Shown here: positions 35,864 through 45,016 of the stretch, piece by piece
Layout of the letters: each line of letters begins with the position of its first letter
Numbering within the stretch: position 1 is the stretch's first letter
NCBI GenBank assembly: GCA_023398955.1
Contig: JAEWRL010000251.1
Span: 7,495-71,494 of the forward strand
Length of the DNA: 64,000 nt
Direction: 5' to 3'
From: Pseudomonadota bacterium
GTDB taxonomy: Bacteria; Myxococcota_A; Polyangia; Polyangiales; Polyangiaceae
The notes under the pieces: model-generated
Databases searched by the model: none
What the model was told of the DNA's origin: nothing
The model's input: the letters and a program-made list of their open reading frames with translations, nothing else
Translations under genes and position numbers: made by a program

Positions 35864-36381
35864 CGGTCATCATCCTCGCTGCCGCTCAGCGGGGTGGTCG
35901 TCGCCATTTGAGTCGCCCGTGGCCGGCCGCGGTTGGCTTCACCCCCTGGCTCGAGCGGTGCGCCTCGGCCCTCCCACACCACGGCATTGGGGGCGACCCG
36001 ATCACCCCAGGAGAGCGGCCCGCTCTGGGCATCGCGCAGCAGCCACTCTGCCGCTTCGTCGATGGGGATTCGCGCGACCTTATCACGCTCCACCCAGCCC
36101 CAGGACTGCAGGCGCTCGATGGCCTCGCGCTGGTGGTCGAGCCCCGCTCCCACGCGACGGATCAAGGAGCTCTCGATGCGCGCTGAACTCGTCATGGGTG
36201 CTCGGGCCGAGTCCGTCGTGTTCCTCCCGTGAGCCTCCCGACGCGCTTGAAGGACGAGCGCCATCACCGCCACGGCGGCCGTTCCGATCGCAATAACGAT
36301 CCCACCTGCGAGCACGGCGGTCTTGCCGGAGACATCCTGCGCCTCCTGGCGCACTGCGGAGCGCCCTTCGCTCTCCGTCAT
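35860..36381 (-). CDS. Small membrane-anchored protein between act and cox genes
   Basis: The 173-residue protein has one N-terminal membrane segment (KTAVLAGGIVIAIGTAAVAVMAL). A hydrophilic domain follows with LQSWGWVERDKVARIPIDEA, resembling a short motif I recall in small proteins lodged between act and cox genes of other bacteria. The C-terminus is Pro/Arg/Ser-rich. It shares ATGA overlaps with both actF and coxB, so it is translated with them. A role in assembling or bridging alternative complex III and the oxidase is inference from position only. Confidence 0.75.
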   Translation of the reverse strand: MTESEGRSAVRQEAQDVSGKTAVLAGGIVIAIGTAAVAVMALVLQARREAHGRNTTDSARAPMTSSARIESSLIRRVGAGLDHQREAIERLQSWGWVERDKVARIPIDEAAEWLLRDAQSGPLSWGDRVAPNAVVWEGRGAPLEPGGEANRGRPRATQMATTTPLSGSEDDDR

Positions 36382-37550
36382 GCTTGGCTCTCATAGTTAA
36401 GGCCACGCTCGCGGAGGGGATCCTTCACGGGGACGGAATGAACATGCCTGCCACGGAGCTCCGCGAGCAATACGGTCGTGCTGGCGACCGCCGCCAAGGC
36501 AACCACGTCCAGCCAGTGCACCATCGGCCCGCGTGGATGGAGAGCCGGGAGGACGAGGTAGTGAATGTCGACCGCATGCGCGAGAACGAGCCATGTGCTG
36601 ATGAGCACGAAGGTCTCCGGGTGCCTTTTGGCGGGCCTCGAGAGCAGCGCGAGGAAAGGGAGCGCGAACTGGACGACGAGGAGCGTGATGCCCTGCCATT
36701 CCCAGCCGTTGCGCCAGCGCCTAAGGTGCCACAGGTGTTCGACTGGGATGTTGGCGATCCACTGCTGCAGGAGATGGCACCAGGCCATGTATGCCCAGAA
36801 GATCACGAGAGCGAGCTGGAGCCGGCCGACGGCATGATAGTGGTCGGCGTGGACCTCCTTGGGCACCCCGCCGCGCCCACGCACGAGGACCGTCATTACA
36901 CCGAGCAGTCCGAGCGCTGCAAGGAGGCCGCCCGTGAAGATGTACACGCCGTACAGATTCGAGTACCAGGCGGGCTCGAGGGACATCAGCCAATCCCAAG
37001 CTGCCAGGCTGATCACGAGCCCCAATGCGACGAGCCCGCCGACCGCCAGCTTCACCATACTCCTCCGCTGGCGGGTAGCTTCTTGAGGTTCGCGTGCGCT
37101 GTCCTGCCGAACCGACTTGCGGTAGAGGAGCTCCGAGAAGAGCACGAATAGTCCCATGTAGGCGATGGACCGTGCCGTGAAGAAGGGAGAGTTCAGCCAG
37201 ACGAGCTTCTTCTCGACGTGATGGCTCACCAGGGGAGAAAGGTCGTGCGGGTGGACCCAGGGATACAGTTCCTCTGCCAACACGAGCACCGGCGCGATGC
37301 CGAGTGCCAAGAACGGAAGCACCCCCACGACCCGCTCGCAGTGGCGGCGCAGGGGCACGAACCAGCCGGCGTTGCTGGCGTGGCCGATCATCAATAGGAA
37401 GAGCGTGCCCACCACGGTGCTGAGGACAGAGAAGAAGGCGAAAAGGTAAGAGAAAGCCGCCTGCTGGCGCTCCGTGACGAATCCAACGACCAGCGCGGCC
37501 GTCGAGAGGAGCGCGACCGCGATGAGGGCGAGACGCAGCGAACGGGTCAC
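36378..37550 (-). CDS. actF: Alternative complex III subunit ActF
   Basis: This integral membrane protein has 390 residues and about ten helices. It is related to ActC/NrfD proteins but belongs to the ActF branch. Typical segments are YLFAFFSVLSTVVGTLFLLM, NSPFFTARSIAYMGLF, WDWLMSLEPAWYSNLYGVY and WAYMAWCHLLQQWIANIP. It forms the second quinol-side membrane unit of alternative complex III, which oxidises menaquinol or ubiquinol and passes electrons to the caa3 oxidase. The assignment also rests on position after actE. Its stop overlaps the next start by ATGA. Confidence 0.93.
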   Translation of the reverse strand: MTRSLRLALIAVALLSTAALVVGFVTERQQAAFSYLFAFFSVLSTVVGTLFLLMIGHASNAGWFVPLRRHCERVVGVLPFLALGIAPVLVLAEELYPWVHPHDLSPLVSHHVEKKLVWLNSPFFTARSIAYMGLFVLFSELLYRKSVRQDSAREPQEATRQRRSMVKLAVGGLVALGLVISLAAWDWLMSLEPAWYSNLYGVYIFTGGLLAALGLLGVMTVLVRGRGGVPKEVHADHYHAVGRLQLALVIFWAYMAWCHLLQQWIANIPVEHLWHLRRWRNGWEWQGITLLVVQFALPFLALLSRPAKRHPETFVLISTWLVLAHAVDIHYLVLPALHPRGPMVHWLDVVALAAVASTTVLLAELRGRHVHSVPVKDPLRERGLNYESQA

Positions 37551-38197
37551 GGCAGCCTCCCCAGGGCTCGACCACGGAGGTCAGCTGGAAGCTCCGCCAG
37601 GGGTGCGTACTGGCTCCGCTGGAGCACCTTCACGTAGGCGATGACGGCCCATCGATCCACGACGTCCAATTTGGCGGCGTAGCTGGGCATGAACCCATAT
37701 CCATGGGTGACGATGTGGAAGAGCCGGCCCGGGGGGAGCTGCCGCAGGCGCGCCTGGTGCAGCGACGGCGGTGGGCGCTGCATATTGCGCGTGACCATGG
37801 GGTTCCCGTACCCGGCCTTCCCGTGACAGGCCCCACAGAAGCGCTCGAAGCGGTCCCTTCCACGAGAAAGGAGCGCCCGCGACGGGCGAACCGGGAGGGT
37901 GGTCACGAAGTAGCCATTGGCGACGCCGGTGAGGTACTGCGGATCATGGACCTCGGCATCGAAGGGGACGGTGCCCTCGGGTGGCCGCCGCATTGTCATG
38001 CGGTCTTGAAAGAAGTGGCTCTCCTCGTAAATGTCATAGCGCGGGACCTCGAGCATGCGGTTCAGGTCCGGATCTGGCCGCCTGAATGCCTCCTCGCCGT
38101 GGCATGCGACGGCAGCCAGCCCTGCGAAGGCGAGCGAACCCACCAGCCAGCCCTGCTGGAGCCGGTCAGTGAAGTGGGCCAACCCCGGGCCAGTCAT
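37547..38197 (-). CDS. actE: Alternative complex III monohaem cytochrome c, ActE
   Basis: The protein has 216 residues, one haem c motif (CGACH, about residue 130) and a probable Met ligand in GFMPSYAAKL. The N-terminus has a lipoprotein-like signal with the Cys in AAVACHG, so it is probably a membrane-attached periplasmic lipoprotein. In alternative complex III this subunit helps route electrons to the oxidase cytochrome c domain. Both gene ends overlap the neighbours by four bases. Confidence 0.92.
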   Translation of the reverse strand: MTGPGLAHFTDRLQQGWLVGSLAFAGLAAVACHGEEAFRRPDPDLNRMLEVPRYDIYEESHFFQDRMTMRRPPEGTVPFDAEVHDPQYLTGVANGYFVTTLPVRPSRALLSRGRDRFERFCGACHGKAGYGNPMVTRNMQRPPPSLHQARLRQLPPGRLFHIVTHGYGFMPSYAAKLDVVDRWAVIAYVKVLQRSQYAPLAELPADLRGRALGRLP

Positions 38198-38754
38198 GCC
38201 GCAGGTTCTCCCTGTGGTTGCGCCGGACTCTTACCGTCGAGATTGCAAACCATCAGGGCGCCTGCCCCGTGTAGGGCAGCTCGAGCCTCGTCGCTCTTCG
38301 CCCCAGGCTCGGCGTCTGCGACCTCGAGAAGGAAACGGTCCACGGAGACCAGGCGGAAGCTCTCCAGTTCATCAATCGGATGATAGAGCCGCGGCAACCC
38401 ACTGAGCAGCAAGGCGCCGAAGAAGGCTGCGCATCCCGCGAAGAGGATGAGGGTCTCGAAGGTGATGGGAACGAACGCCAGCACCGCGTGATCGGGCCTG
38501 CCGCCAACATTGAGTGGGTAATCGTGGACGTTCGTGTACCAAAGCACGAAGTAAGCTGTGCATGCTCCTACGATTCCAGCGGCGAAGACCAGCCACGGTA
38601 GAGGAGAGCGCCGGATCCGGAGCGCCTCCTCGATCTCCTTGACGGGGTAGGGCATGTAGACCTCCATTCGCTTGATGCCCTGGGTGCGGAGGACGCCGAT
38701 GGCGTTTGCACAAGCACGCGGCTCGTCGAATTCAGCTATCAACGTGTGTTGCAT
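38194..38754 (-). CDS. actD: Alternative complex III subunit ActD (DUF3341)
   Basis: The protein has 186 residues. A cytoplasmic N-terminal domain has the DUF3341 pattern (MQHTLIAEFDEPRACANAI and YMPYPVKEIEEAL). Two membrane helices follow (LPWLVFAAGIVGACTAYFVL, and one near 105-125), and LPRLYHPIDELESF comes after the second helix. ActD is a peripheral membrane subunit of alternative complex III. The ATG at 38754 lies 16 bases inside the end of actC; a much longer frame upstream is a shadow of actC. Confidence 0.92.
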   Translation of the reverse strand: MQHTLIAEFDEPRACANAIGVLRTQGIKRMEVYMPYPVKEIEEALRIRRSPLPWLVFAAGIVGACTAYFVLWYTNVHDYPLNVGGRPDHAVLAFVPITFETLILFAGCAAFFGALLLSGLPRLYHPIDELESFRLVSVDRFLLEVADAEPGAKSDEARAALHGAGALMVCNLDGKSPAQPQGEPAA

Positions 38755-40118
38755 GGGGGAGCACCCTCGTGGTGGCGGTCGTGCGACAGCTCTCGATTCA
38801 CCTCCTTCGTTTCTTGGATGGGGATGAACGGGACGAACCGAAGCATGAGTAGAAAGAGGAGAAAGAAGAAGCAGATGGACCCGCCCAGGATCGCGGCGTC
38901 GACGAGGGTCGGACTGTACATGTCCCAACTCGATGGCAGAAAGTCGCGGTGCTGGGCCGTGACCACCAGCATGAAGCGCTCCATCCACATCCCGAGCTGT
39001 ACGAAGCATGCGACCGCGAACAGGGCCCAAGGGCTGTTACGTACACGCCGGAACCAGAGGGGTTGGACGGCAACGACATTGCAGAAGATTGTCACCCAGA
39101 ACGCCCATGCGAAGGGACCCGTCGGGCGCACGTGGAAGACCATGTAGCGATCGTAGTCGTCGCCGCTGTACCAGGCGATGCAGTGCTCGGCGACGTAGCT
39201 GTAGGTGACGATCATGCCCGTGAGGAGGATCATCTTTGCCATCAGGTCGAGGTGACGAGTGGTGATCACGTACTCGAGCCGGTAGAGCTTGCGAATCGGC
39301 ACCGCGAGCTGGACGACCATCGCGAATCCGCTGAAGATGGCCCCTGCCACGAAGTAGGGCGGAAAGAGGATGGAATGCCAGCCAGGTAACATGGCGATAG
39401 CGAAATCGAGTGAAACGATGCTGTGCACCGACAGGACGAGGGGAGTCGCCAAGCCGGCCAGCATGAGCTGGGCCGATTTTTGGTGGCGCCACTGGCGGGA
39501 GGTCCCACGCCAGCCAAGCGCCAAGAGTCCGTAGATGCGGCGCCGATGCCTGCCCTGGATCTGGTCGCGCACCACGGCGAAGTCAGGGATAGCACCCAGG
39601 TACCAGAAGAGGAGAGAGAGGAGGCTGTACGTCGTGACGGCGGCTACATCCCACGGTAGGGTGCTCATGAACTGAGGCCAGACGTCCATCGTGGACGGAT
39701 AGGGGACGAGCCAGTAGAAGAACCATGGGCGCCCAAGGTGTAGGATTGGCATGAGCCCGGCTTGAACCAGGGCGAATAGCGTCATCCCCTCTGCAAGGCG
39801 ATTCAACGAGGTGCGCCACTTCTGCTCCAGTAGCAACAAAACGGCGCTGATGAAGGTCCCCGCGTGGCCTATCCCAATCCACCAGACGAAGTTCGTGATG
39901 GCGAAGGCCCATGCGACCGGAATGTTGTTGCCCCAGGTTCCGATGCCCGTGACGAAGGTGTAGCCGACCGCCAGGAAGAGCACGCCGGTCCCGAGGGCGC
40001 ACACGAGCAGCAGCGCCGTGAAGCGACGGCTCTTGTGGAACATGACCCCGTAGAGTCGATCCGTCAGGGCGCGGTCGGTGAAGGGCCCGCCCAAGAGCTG
40101 CGTCTCCGCGGCGGTCAC
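38739..40118 (-). CDS. actC: Alternative complex III membrane subunit ActC (NrfD/PsrC family)
   Basis: This 459-residue polytopic protein has about ten helices and the family segment FVWWIGIGHAGTFISAVLLL near the quinone site, LHLGRPWFFYWL, and the C-terminal helices of the NrfD/PsrC fold. It binds quinol and may translocate protons. The start is GTG at 40118, overlapping the actB stop (GTGA), with a strong GAGGAGG ribosome-binding site seven bases upstream at 40127-40133. The conventional ATG further upstream would read back through actB and is rejected. Confidence 0.94.
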   Translation of the reverse strand: MTAAETQLLGGPFTDRALTDRLYGVMFHKSRRFTALLLVCALGTGVLFLAVGYTFVTGIGTWGNNIPVAWAFAITNFVWWIGIGHAGTFISAVLLLLEQKWRTSLNRLAEGMTLFALVQAGLMPILHLGRPWFFYWLVPYPSTMDVWPQFMSTLPWDVAAVTTYSLLSLLFWYLGAIPDFAVVRDQIQGRHRRRIYGLLALGWRGTSRQWRHQKSAQLMLAGLATPLVLSVHSIVSLDFAIAMLPGWHSILFPPYFVAGAIFSGFAMVVQLAVPIRKLYRLEYVITTRHLDLMAKMILLTGMIVTYSYVAEHCIAWYSGDDYDRYMVFHVRPTGPFAWAFWVTIFCNVVAVQPLWFRRVRNSPWALFAVACFVQLGMWMERFMLVVTAQHRDFLPSSWDMYSPTLVDAAILGGSICFFFLLFLLMLRFVPFIPIQETKEVNRELSHDRHHEGAPPCNTR

Positions 40119-43042
40119 GAGGGTACCTCCTCGTTCTGATTGTCGATGCGGGCGAGATAACGAGTTCGCGGCTGAGTACCGAGATCGTTTAGGACCCCAT
40201 AGGTGCGCAGGTTTCGGTGTTCCTGGGAGACCCGCGAATCTGCATCCGAGACCATGCCAAATACGATGGCGTTGGTCGGGCATACTTGCTCACATGCCGT
40301 CTGAACGTCACCGTCCCGGACGGGGCGGTGCTCGAGCTTTGCATCGATCTGAGTCCTACGGATGCGCTGCACACAGTAGGTGCACTTCTCCATGACTCCT
40401 CGCGCCCGGACCGTCACGTCTGGGTTGTAGGCCAGCTTTTTGATCTCGGGTGGATCCTGGTTCCAATCATAGTAGTTGAATCTGCGGACCTTGTAAGGGC
40501 AATTGTTCGAGCAGAAGCGGGTCCCGACGCATCGATTGTAGACCATCTCATTCAGCCCGTCCTTGCTATGCACTGTGGCGTTGACCGGGCAGACGTACTC
40601 GCATGGTGCCTTCTCGCAGTGTTGACAGAGCATGGGCTGGGATACCCTCTTTGGTGCGTGCTCCGGGCCTTCGATATAGGTGTCGATGCGTAGCCAATGC
40701 ATCTCACGGCCCATCCCGACCATCGATTTGCCGACGGAGGGGATGTTGTTCTCCGCCTGACACGCCACCACGCAGGCAGAGCATCCGGTGCAGCGGTTCA
40801 GATCGATCGCCATTCCCCACTGCGGATGGTCCCCACTCCGCGGCGAAAGCAGAGTGGGTGGGGTTTCGTCCAGGCGCTCGGCGAAAAGGGGCTCCCTCTG
40901 CCATTCCTGCTGGGTCTTGTGCAGGACGAGCTCGCGTCCGTGCATGCTCTTCTCCTCTTGCGTCGTGACGAGGCGATAGGTGTCGCCGGTGCGGCGGACC
41001 GCGACATCCAGGATAGTCCACGGGTGTTCCCTTTGCCGGAGGGGGCCCACGTCCGTGCCGACCCCTCGCGCGACCGATTCCGCGCCCTGTCTGCCCCAGC
41101 CGAACCAGATCGCAATCGCATCGTGAGCCTGGCCGGGAGACACGAGGACGGGCACGCGGATGGCACGATCCCCTTTGGCGATCTCGACGACGTCGCCGCG
41201 GGTGAGCCCGAGCCGTCGCGCCGTGGCGGGCGCGACGAGCGCTGCATTGTCCCACACGAGCTTGGAGATCGGTTCTGGTAGCTCCAGGAGCCAGGGGTTG
41301 TTCGCTAGGCGCCCATCCTCGAGCCGCGGATCGGGAATGATGTCGAGCTCGATGGTGCCTTCCCGCGTCGAGGCGTCGAGGTCCGTGACGAGGTCGGCAA
41401 GTGCGGAGTAGTCGGCGCTGGCGCGCGTTCGAGGAGGCCTTCCTGGCTCGAGGATGCCGCGTCGGAGCGCGTCCACGAAGCTGACGTCCGCGTCCGGCGA
41501 AGCGCCTTGGCCGTCGAAGGCGTCTTCACAGTGTCGTCTCAGCAACGCCCGCCCCGACAGCTGGGGCATGCCTGCCAACACCGCGAGGACCTCCTCGACG
41601 CTCTTGCCGCCGTAGAGCGGCCGGATCAGCGGCTGTCGCATGGATATGGTGCCGTCGTACCCACGCTCGTTGCCCCAAGACTCGAGGAAGTGCGCTTCAT
41701 GGAGGAACCAAGTCGCCGAAGGGGCCGTCTCGTTCTCGTGGAGGGAGAGATAGACGCGGGCCCTGGCTTGGGACAGGCGCCTCGCGAAATCGCAGTCTCG
41801 GGGCAGCGTGTAGGCAGGGTTGCCGCCCAAGACGAAGGCCGTCTGAATCTCGCCGGTGTCGAGCCCTTCGAGGAAGGGGGCAACATCGTAGGCATCAGTG
41901 CCGGCGCGTAGCAGGGTGGACGGCGCGTACTCGACGGTGGTTCCGACGTTGCCCAAGAGGTCGTTGAGAGCAATCGTCGCAGCGTGGACGAGCACACTCT
42001 GGTGGTCGCCCGCAATGATGATGGACCGTCCTCGGTGTGAGGCAAGATCCTTGCCGAGTGCCCGCACCCAGGAGCGCTCGTGAGCGTTCAAGGCGTCCCA
42101 GACGGTTCTCGATCGGGGGAGGAGACCCGTGGGGAGCGCGGCGGGCCCGTCGCTGGCGACCACGTGCAGCAACGCGACAGCGATGCGGTCCACCTTACTG
42201 GCAGGAACGGCAAGACGATGATCGGCGGTGGCGCCGGTCACGCTGACGGCGCTCTCGACGGTGTAGAGGCGGTTCAGCTTACCGTCCGGGGTCTCGATGT
42301 GCTTCGCCTTGGCGAAGTCATGCGCCCAGCGGACGCTCATGGGCATGGCGGCGAGGAAGTTCGCGTCCAGGGCGAGGACGACGTCCGCCTTGTCGAACTG
42401 ATAATGTGGGTCGAGTGCCTGTCCCAGGATTCGCTCGGAAGCAAGCCATCGCGAGCGCGGAGCCAGACTAGGATCGAAGTACACCTCGAGCTCTGGTCGC
42501 ACCGTGGTGAGGCGCTCCAGGAGCCAATTCACGAGGGGCGAAGCCGTGGGCCGGAGCATCAGGAGCTCACGTCCTCGGCGTTCAGGCTTACTGGTACGCG
42601 CGGCGGCCCCGCCTGCGAACGCTTCTACGAAGGCCGAGAAGGGTATCGTACTCGAGCCGCCCCAGCTCGCCTTCGCCCGATCCGGATCATAGAGGGTGAG
42701 TACCTCGGCTTGCTCTTGGATGAGAGTCTTCCCAAAGCTGGCGGGGTGATGCGGGTGGCCTTCAATCTTCGTGGGGCGACCGGTGTGGCTAGCGACGAGT
42801 AGACCCATCCCGTAGCCTTGCCGGCTAGTGGAGGTGGCATAGTACTGCGTCCTTCCTGGGATGACCTCGGGCGGGCGGTCCACGTAGGGAATGATCTGCT
42901 CCTGAGGTGCCTTGTTGCACGCCTCCAGCCCCGCCGCGACAGCCGCCGTGCCGAGGGTACCGAGGAAGCGGCGCCGCGACAGTTGGGAGGTGGGTACGAC
43001 GTCGGCGCTGGCAGACGGCCCGGGGACTCCGTCTCTACTCAT
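40115..43042 (-). CDS. actB: Alternative complex III Fe-S / molybdopterin-type subunit ActB
   Basis: The protein has 975 residues. It begins with a twin-arginine signal (SRRRFLGTLGTAAVAAGL), followed by a region homologous to molybdopterin oxidoreductases (about 60-720) that in ActB holds no molybdenum cofactor. A C-terminal PsrB/NrfC-like ferredoxin domain starts near residue 750 with CTGCSACVVACQAENN, CQHCEKAPCEYVCPV, CVGTRFCSNNCPYKVR and CTYCVQRI, enough ligands for four Fe-S clusters. It is the periplasmic electron wire of alternative complex III. The ATG at 43042 overlaps the actA stop by ATGA. Confidence 0.95.
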   Translation of the reverse strand: MSRDGVPGPSASADVVPTSQLSRRRFLGTLGTAAVAAGLEACNKAPQEQIIPYVDRPPEVIPGRTQYYATSTSRQGYGMGLLVASHTGRPTKIEGHPHHPASFGKTLIQEQAEVLTLYDPDRAKASWGGSSTIPFSAFVEAFAGGAAARTSKPERRGRELLMLRPTASPLVNWLLERLTTVRPELEVYFDPSLAPRSRWLASERILGQALDPHYQFDKADVVLALDANFLAAMPMSVRWAHDFAKAKHIETPDGKLNRLYTVESAVSVTGATADHRLAVPASKVDRIAVALLHVVASDGPAALPTGLLPRSRTVWDALNAHERSWVRALGKDLASHRGRSIIIAGDHQSVLVHAATIALNDLLGNVGTTVEYAPSTLLRAGTDAYDVAPFLEGLDTGEIQTAFVLGGNPAYTLPRDCDFARRLSQARARVYLSLHENETAPSATWFLHEAHFLESWGNERGYDGTISMRQPLIRPLYGGKSVEEVLAVLAGMPQLSGRALLRRHCEDAFDGQGASPDADVSFVDALRRGILEPGRPPRTRASADYSALADLVTDLDASTREGTIELDIIPDPRLEDGRLANNPWLLELPEPISKLVWDNAALVAPATARRLGLTRGDVVEIAKGDRAIRVPVLVSPGQAHDAIAIWFGWGRQGAESVARGVGTDVGPLRQREHPWTILDVAVRRTGDTYRLVTTQEEKSMHGRELVLHKTQQEWQREPLFAERLDETPPTLLSPRSGDHPQWGMAIDLNRCTGCSACVVACQAENNIPSVGKSMVGMGREMHWLRIDTYIEGPEHAPKRVSQPMLCQHCEKAPCEYVCPVNATVHSKDGLNEMVYNRCVGTRFCSNNCPYKVRRFNYYDWNQDPPEIKKLAYNPDVTVRARGVMEKCTYCVQRIRRTQIDAKLEHRPVRDGDVQTACEQVCPTNAIVFGMVSDADSRVSQEHRNLRTYGVLNDLGTQPRTRYLARIDNQNEEVPS
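40127..40133 (-). promoter_or_regulatory. Ribosome-binding site for the GTG start of actC
   Basis: GAGGAGG on the minus strand, about eight bases before the GTG at 40118, lies inside the actB coding end and decides the actC start. Confidence 0.6.
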
Positions 43043-43716
43043 CGATGGCACCCCGTGCAATGGGTGGGTGGCTGAATACTCAGCTGCTCGCGTAGCCTCT
43101 TCCCCATCGTTCGCTGCGGTTCTGAAGGAACGTAACCCATCTCGGTGACGAGCTCCGGGGGGCGTAGATAGCGCTCCGGGTCGCGGTGGCAGTCCAGGCA
43201 CCACCCCATGTGAAGCGTTTCCGTTTTGGCGACAGCGCCCATTAGGTCCACTCTCCCGTGGCAAGTCTCGCACCCGACCCCTCGAGTAACGTGCGCGCCG
43301 TGGCTGAAGTACACGAAGTCGGGGAGATCATGCACCCGCTGCCAAGCAATGGGTTCGTTTCTATAGTAGCTGCGCCGGACCGGTTCGAGCTGGGGGCTGT
43401 CCTTCCAGATCTGCGCGTGACAACCCATACAGGTCGCAGTGTCCGGCATGCCCGCAGAGGGGGAACGGTCGCTGTCGTAGTGGCAGTACTGGCAGTCGAT
43501 TCCATCGTCGCGGACGTGATGGCGGTGGTCGAACTGTATCGGTTGATCGCGGGCATTCCCGATATCCGTGTGCAACGGACTGCGCACCCAAGCCATGAGC
43601 AGCGCTGGGGACCCGATAATGACGATGACAGCGAGGAGCAGTGCGACTCGGAAGAGGCTATCCGCACGCGCTGTGAACGGTGCCGGAGAACCTCCGTGCT
43701 CGTGTTCCTCCGACAA
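43039..43716 (-). CDS. actA: Alternative complex III pentahaem cytochrome ActA
   Basis: The protein has 225 residues, an N-terminal membrane anchor (LFRVALLLAVIVIIGSPALL) and five haem c motifs: CQYCH, CMGCH, CETCH, CLDCH and CTGCH. The number and arrangement match ActA, which accepts electrons from ActB in the periplasm. It is the first gene of an eleven-to-twelve gene minus-strand operon; nearly every junction downstream is an overlap. The 408-base region upstream should hold the operon promoter. Confidence 0.95.
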   Translation of the reverse strand: MSEEHEHGGSPAPFTARADSLFRVALLLAVIVIIGSPALLMAWVRSPLHTDIGNARDQPIQFDHRHHVRDDGIDCQYCHYDSDRSPSAGMPDTATCMGCHAQIWKDSPQLEPVRRSYYRNEPIAWQRVHDLPDFVYFSHGAHVTRGVGCETCHGRVDLMGAVAKTETLHMGWCLDCHRDPERYLRPPELVTEMGYVPSEPQRTMGKRLREQLSIQPPTHCTGCHR

Positions 43717-44124
43717 GGCATCACCGTGCGACGGTTGAGGTGGATGTGCCGGACCTCGCCGAAAGCCGCCGAGCGGCGGGACTTGAACGGTCTCTCTCTG
43801 TGTTTCGATGCGCTTTCGCGTGGCTGCGAGGCTCGCTGCTTGGAGGCGCCATTGCCACCGGCCCTATGCGAATTCCGTGCGCATGCCTTTCAAGGCCTAC
43901 CTTCGGCGCCGAGGCCGCCGCGCGGGAGGCCACTCGCGCTGCGGACAACTGCCTTGGTGGGTGCGGTGCGTGTGTGTCATTTGGCAACGAAGCGGGCCTG
44001 CGGTGCGGCGAGCTGCCCCGCGGTCGCGTTCATGACGCGCGGTCGGCGGGCCGCAGAGGCAGCCGCGGGTCCGGGGAACGCTCCGCGTGCGCCGCACCCC
44101 CGCAGGCGGTAGCCTGGCTCGGCG
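43717..44124. other. Divergent intergenic region between actA and the acetyltransferase gene
   Basis: These 408 bases separate the actA start from a divergent gene. Open frames here show no family motifs. No convincing -35/-10 pair was found, although the act-cox operon promoter must lie on the minus strand somewhere here. No terminator or repeat was recognised. Confidence 0.4.
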
Positions 44125-44763
44125 ATGGGCAGGCAGCTTCTGATCTGGGGTGCAGGGGGCCACGCCAAGGTGGTCAGTGAGATCGCGCACGCCACGGGAT
44201 GGGAGGTGTACGGCTACGTCGACAGCGATAGTCGTCGCGTTGGGGAGCTCGTGAAACCTGGGGGCGCAGCCATCCTCTATGACAGCGCCGCTCTCTTTCG
44301 AATCCTGGAGCGGAAGAGGCGTCCATTCGCCGCTGTCAGCCTCGCCTTTGGAGACAACGACGCGCGGCTCCAGGCTGCAGAGCGGCTGAGGGGAGAGATC
44401 GACCTTCCAGCGCTGGTGCACCCCTCTGCGGTGCTGAGTCCTTCGTGCAGCATCGGCGCGGGCAGCGTCGTCATGCCGCGCGTGGTGGTGAATGCCCAGG
44501 CGCGGGTCGGAGTGGCGGCCATCCTGAACACTGGCTGCATCGTCGAGCACGACTGCCTCGTCGGGGATGGCGTCCATGTCTCTCCGCACGCGACGCTCGC
44601 TGGTGCCGTGACCGTCGGAGCGTGCAGCTGGATCGGCGCTGGCGCCACCGTCATCCAGGGCATCACCATCGGCAGCTCGACGACCGTGGGGGCGGGTGCC
44701 GTGGTGATCCGCGACGCTGGCGACAACCTCACGCTTGTTGGCTCTCCCGCGCGGCCCGTCTAG
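44125..44763 (+). CDS. NeuD/PglD-like sugar O- or N-acyltransferase
   Basis: The protein has 212 residues. The N-terminal Rossmann-like domain opens with LLIWGAGGHAKVVSEIAH. The C-terminal left-handed beta-helix is built from hexapeptide repeats (about 95-200), including IVEHDCLVGDGVHVSPHATL with the catalytic His pair typical of PglD/NeuD enzymes. It transfers an acetyl group from acetyl-CoA to a nucleotide-linked amino sugar. No other sugar genes are adjacent, so the acceptor is unknown. It is divergent from actA. Confidence 0.9.
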   Translation: MGRQLLIWGAGGHAKVVSEIAHATGWEVYGYVDSDSRRVGELVKPGGAAILYDSAALFRILERKRRPFAAVSLAFGDNDARLQAAERLRGEIDLPALVHPSAVLSPSCSIGAGSVVMPRVVVNAQARVGVAAILNTGCIVEHDCLVGDGVHVSPHATLAGAVTVGACSWIGAGATVIQGITIGSSTTVGAGAVVIRDAGDNLTLVGSPARPV

Positions 44764-44823
44764 ACCTAGGTTTCGCTCATGGGGGGGGCTCGCTGGCTCT
44801 CACGGGTTCATGCCCGCGTGTCC

Positions 44824-44973
44824 ATGCTCACCCGCAGCGTTGGCATCAACGAGCAGTCGAAGCTGCTCGGGCATCGGGTAGACCACCTTCGGGCCCCGCT
44901 TCATGTCATCGAAGTGCTGTCACAGCTCCCAGTCGAAACCGAGCCTCCTAAGGAACCGCCCGAACCCCACTAG
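44824..44973 (+). CDS. Very small hypothetical protein (tentative)
   Basis: This ATG frame of 49 codons has an amphipathic start and a Pro/Glu tail (PVETEPPKEPPEPH). It lies 60 bases after the acetyltransferase. The frame extends upstream to an ATG at 44779. There is no clear ribosome-binding site and no known family, so it may be chance. Confidence 0.2.
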   Translation: MLTRSVGINEQSKLLGHRVDHLRAPLHVIEVLSQLPVETEPPKEPPEPH

Positions 44974-45016
44974 ACCTCCGACTCCTGTGCGCGAGCGCGA
45001 TGGTCGGGGCCCGGTT

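Noticed and set aside
43721..44589. Long minus-strand frames across the actA upstream region and the acetyltransferase gene
   Set aside because: They are shadows of the plus-strand acetyltransferase and lack protein-like composition.
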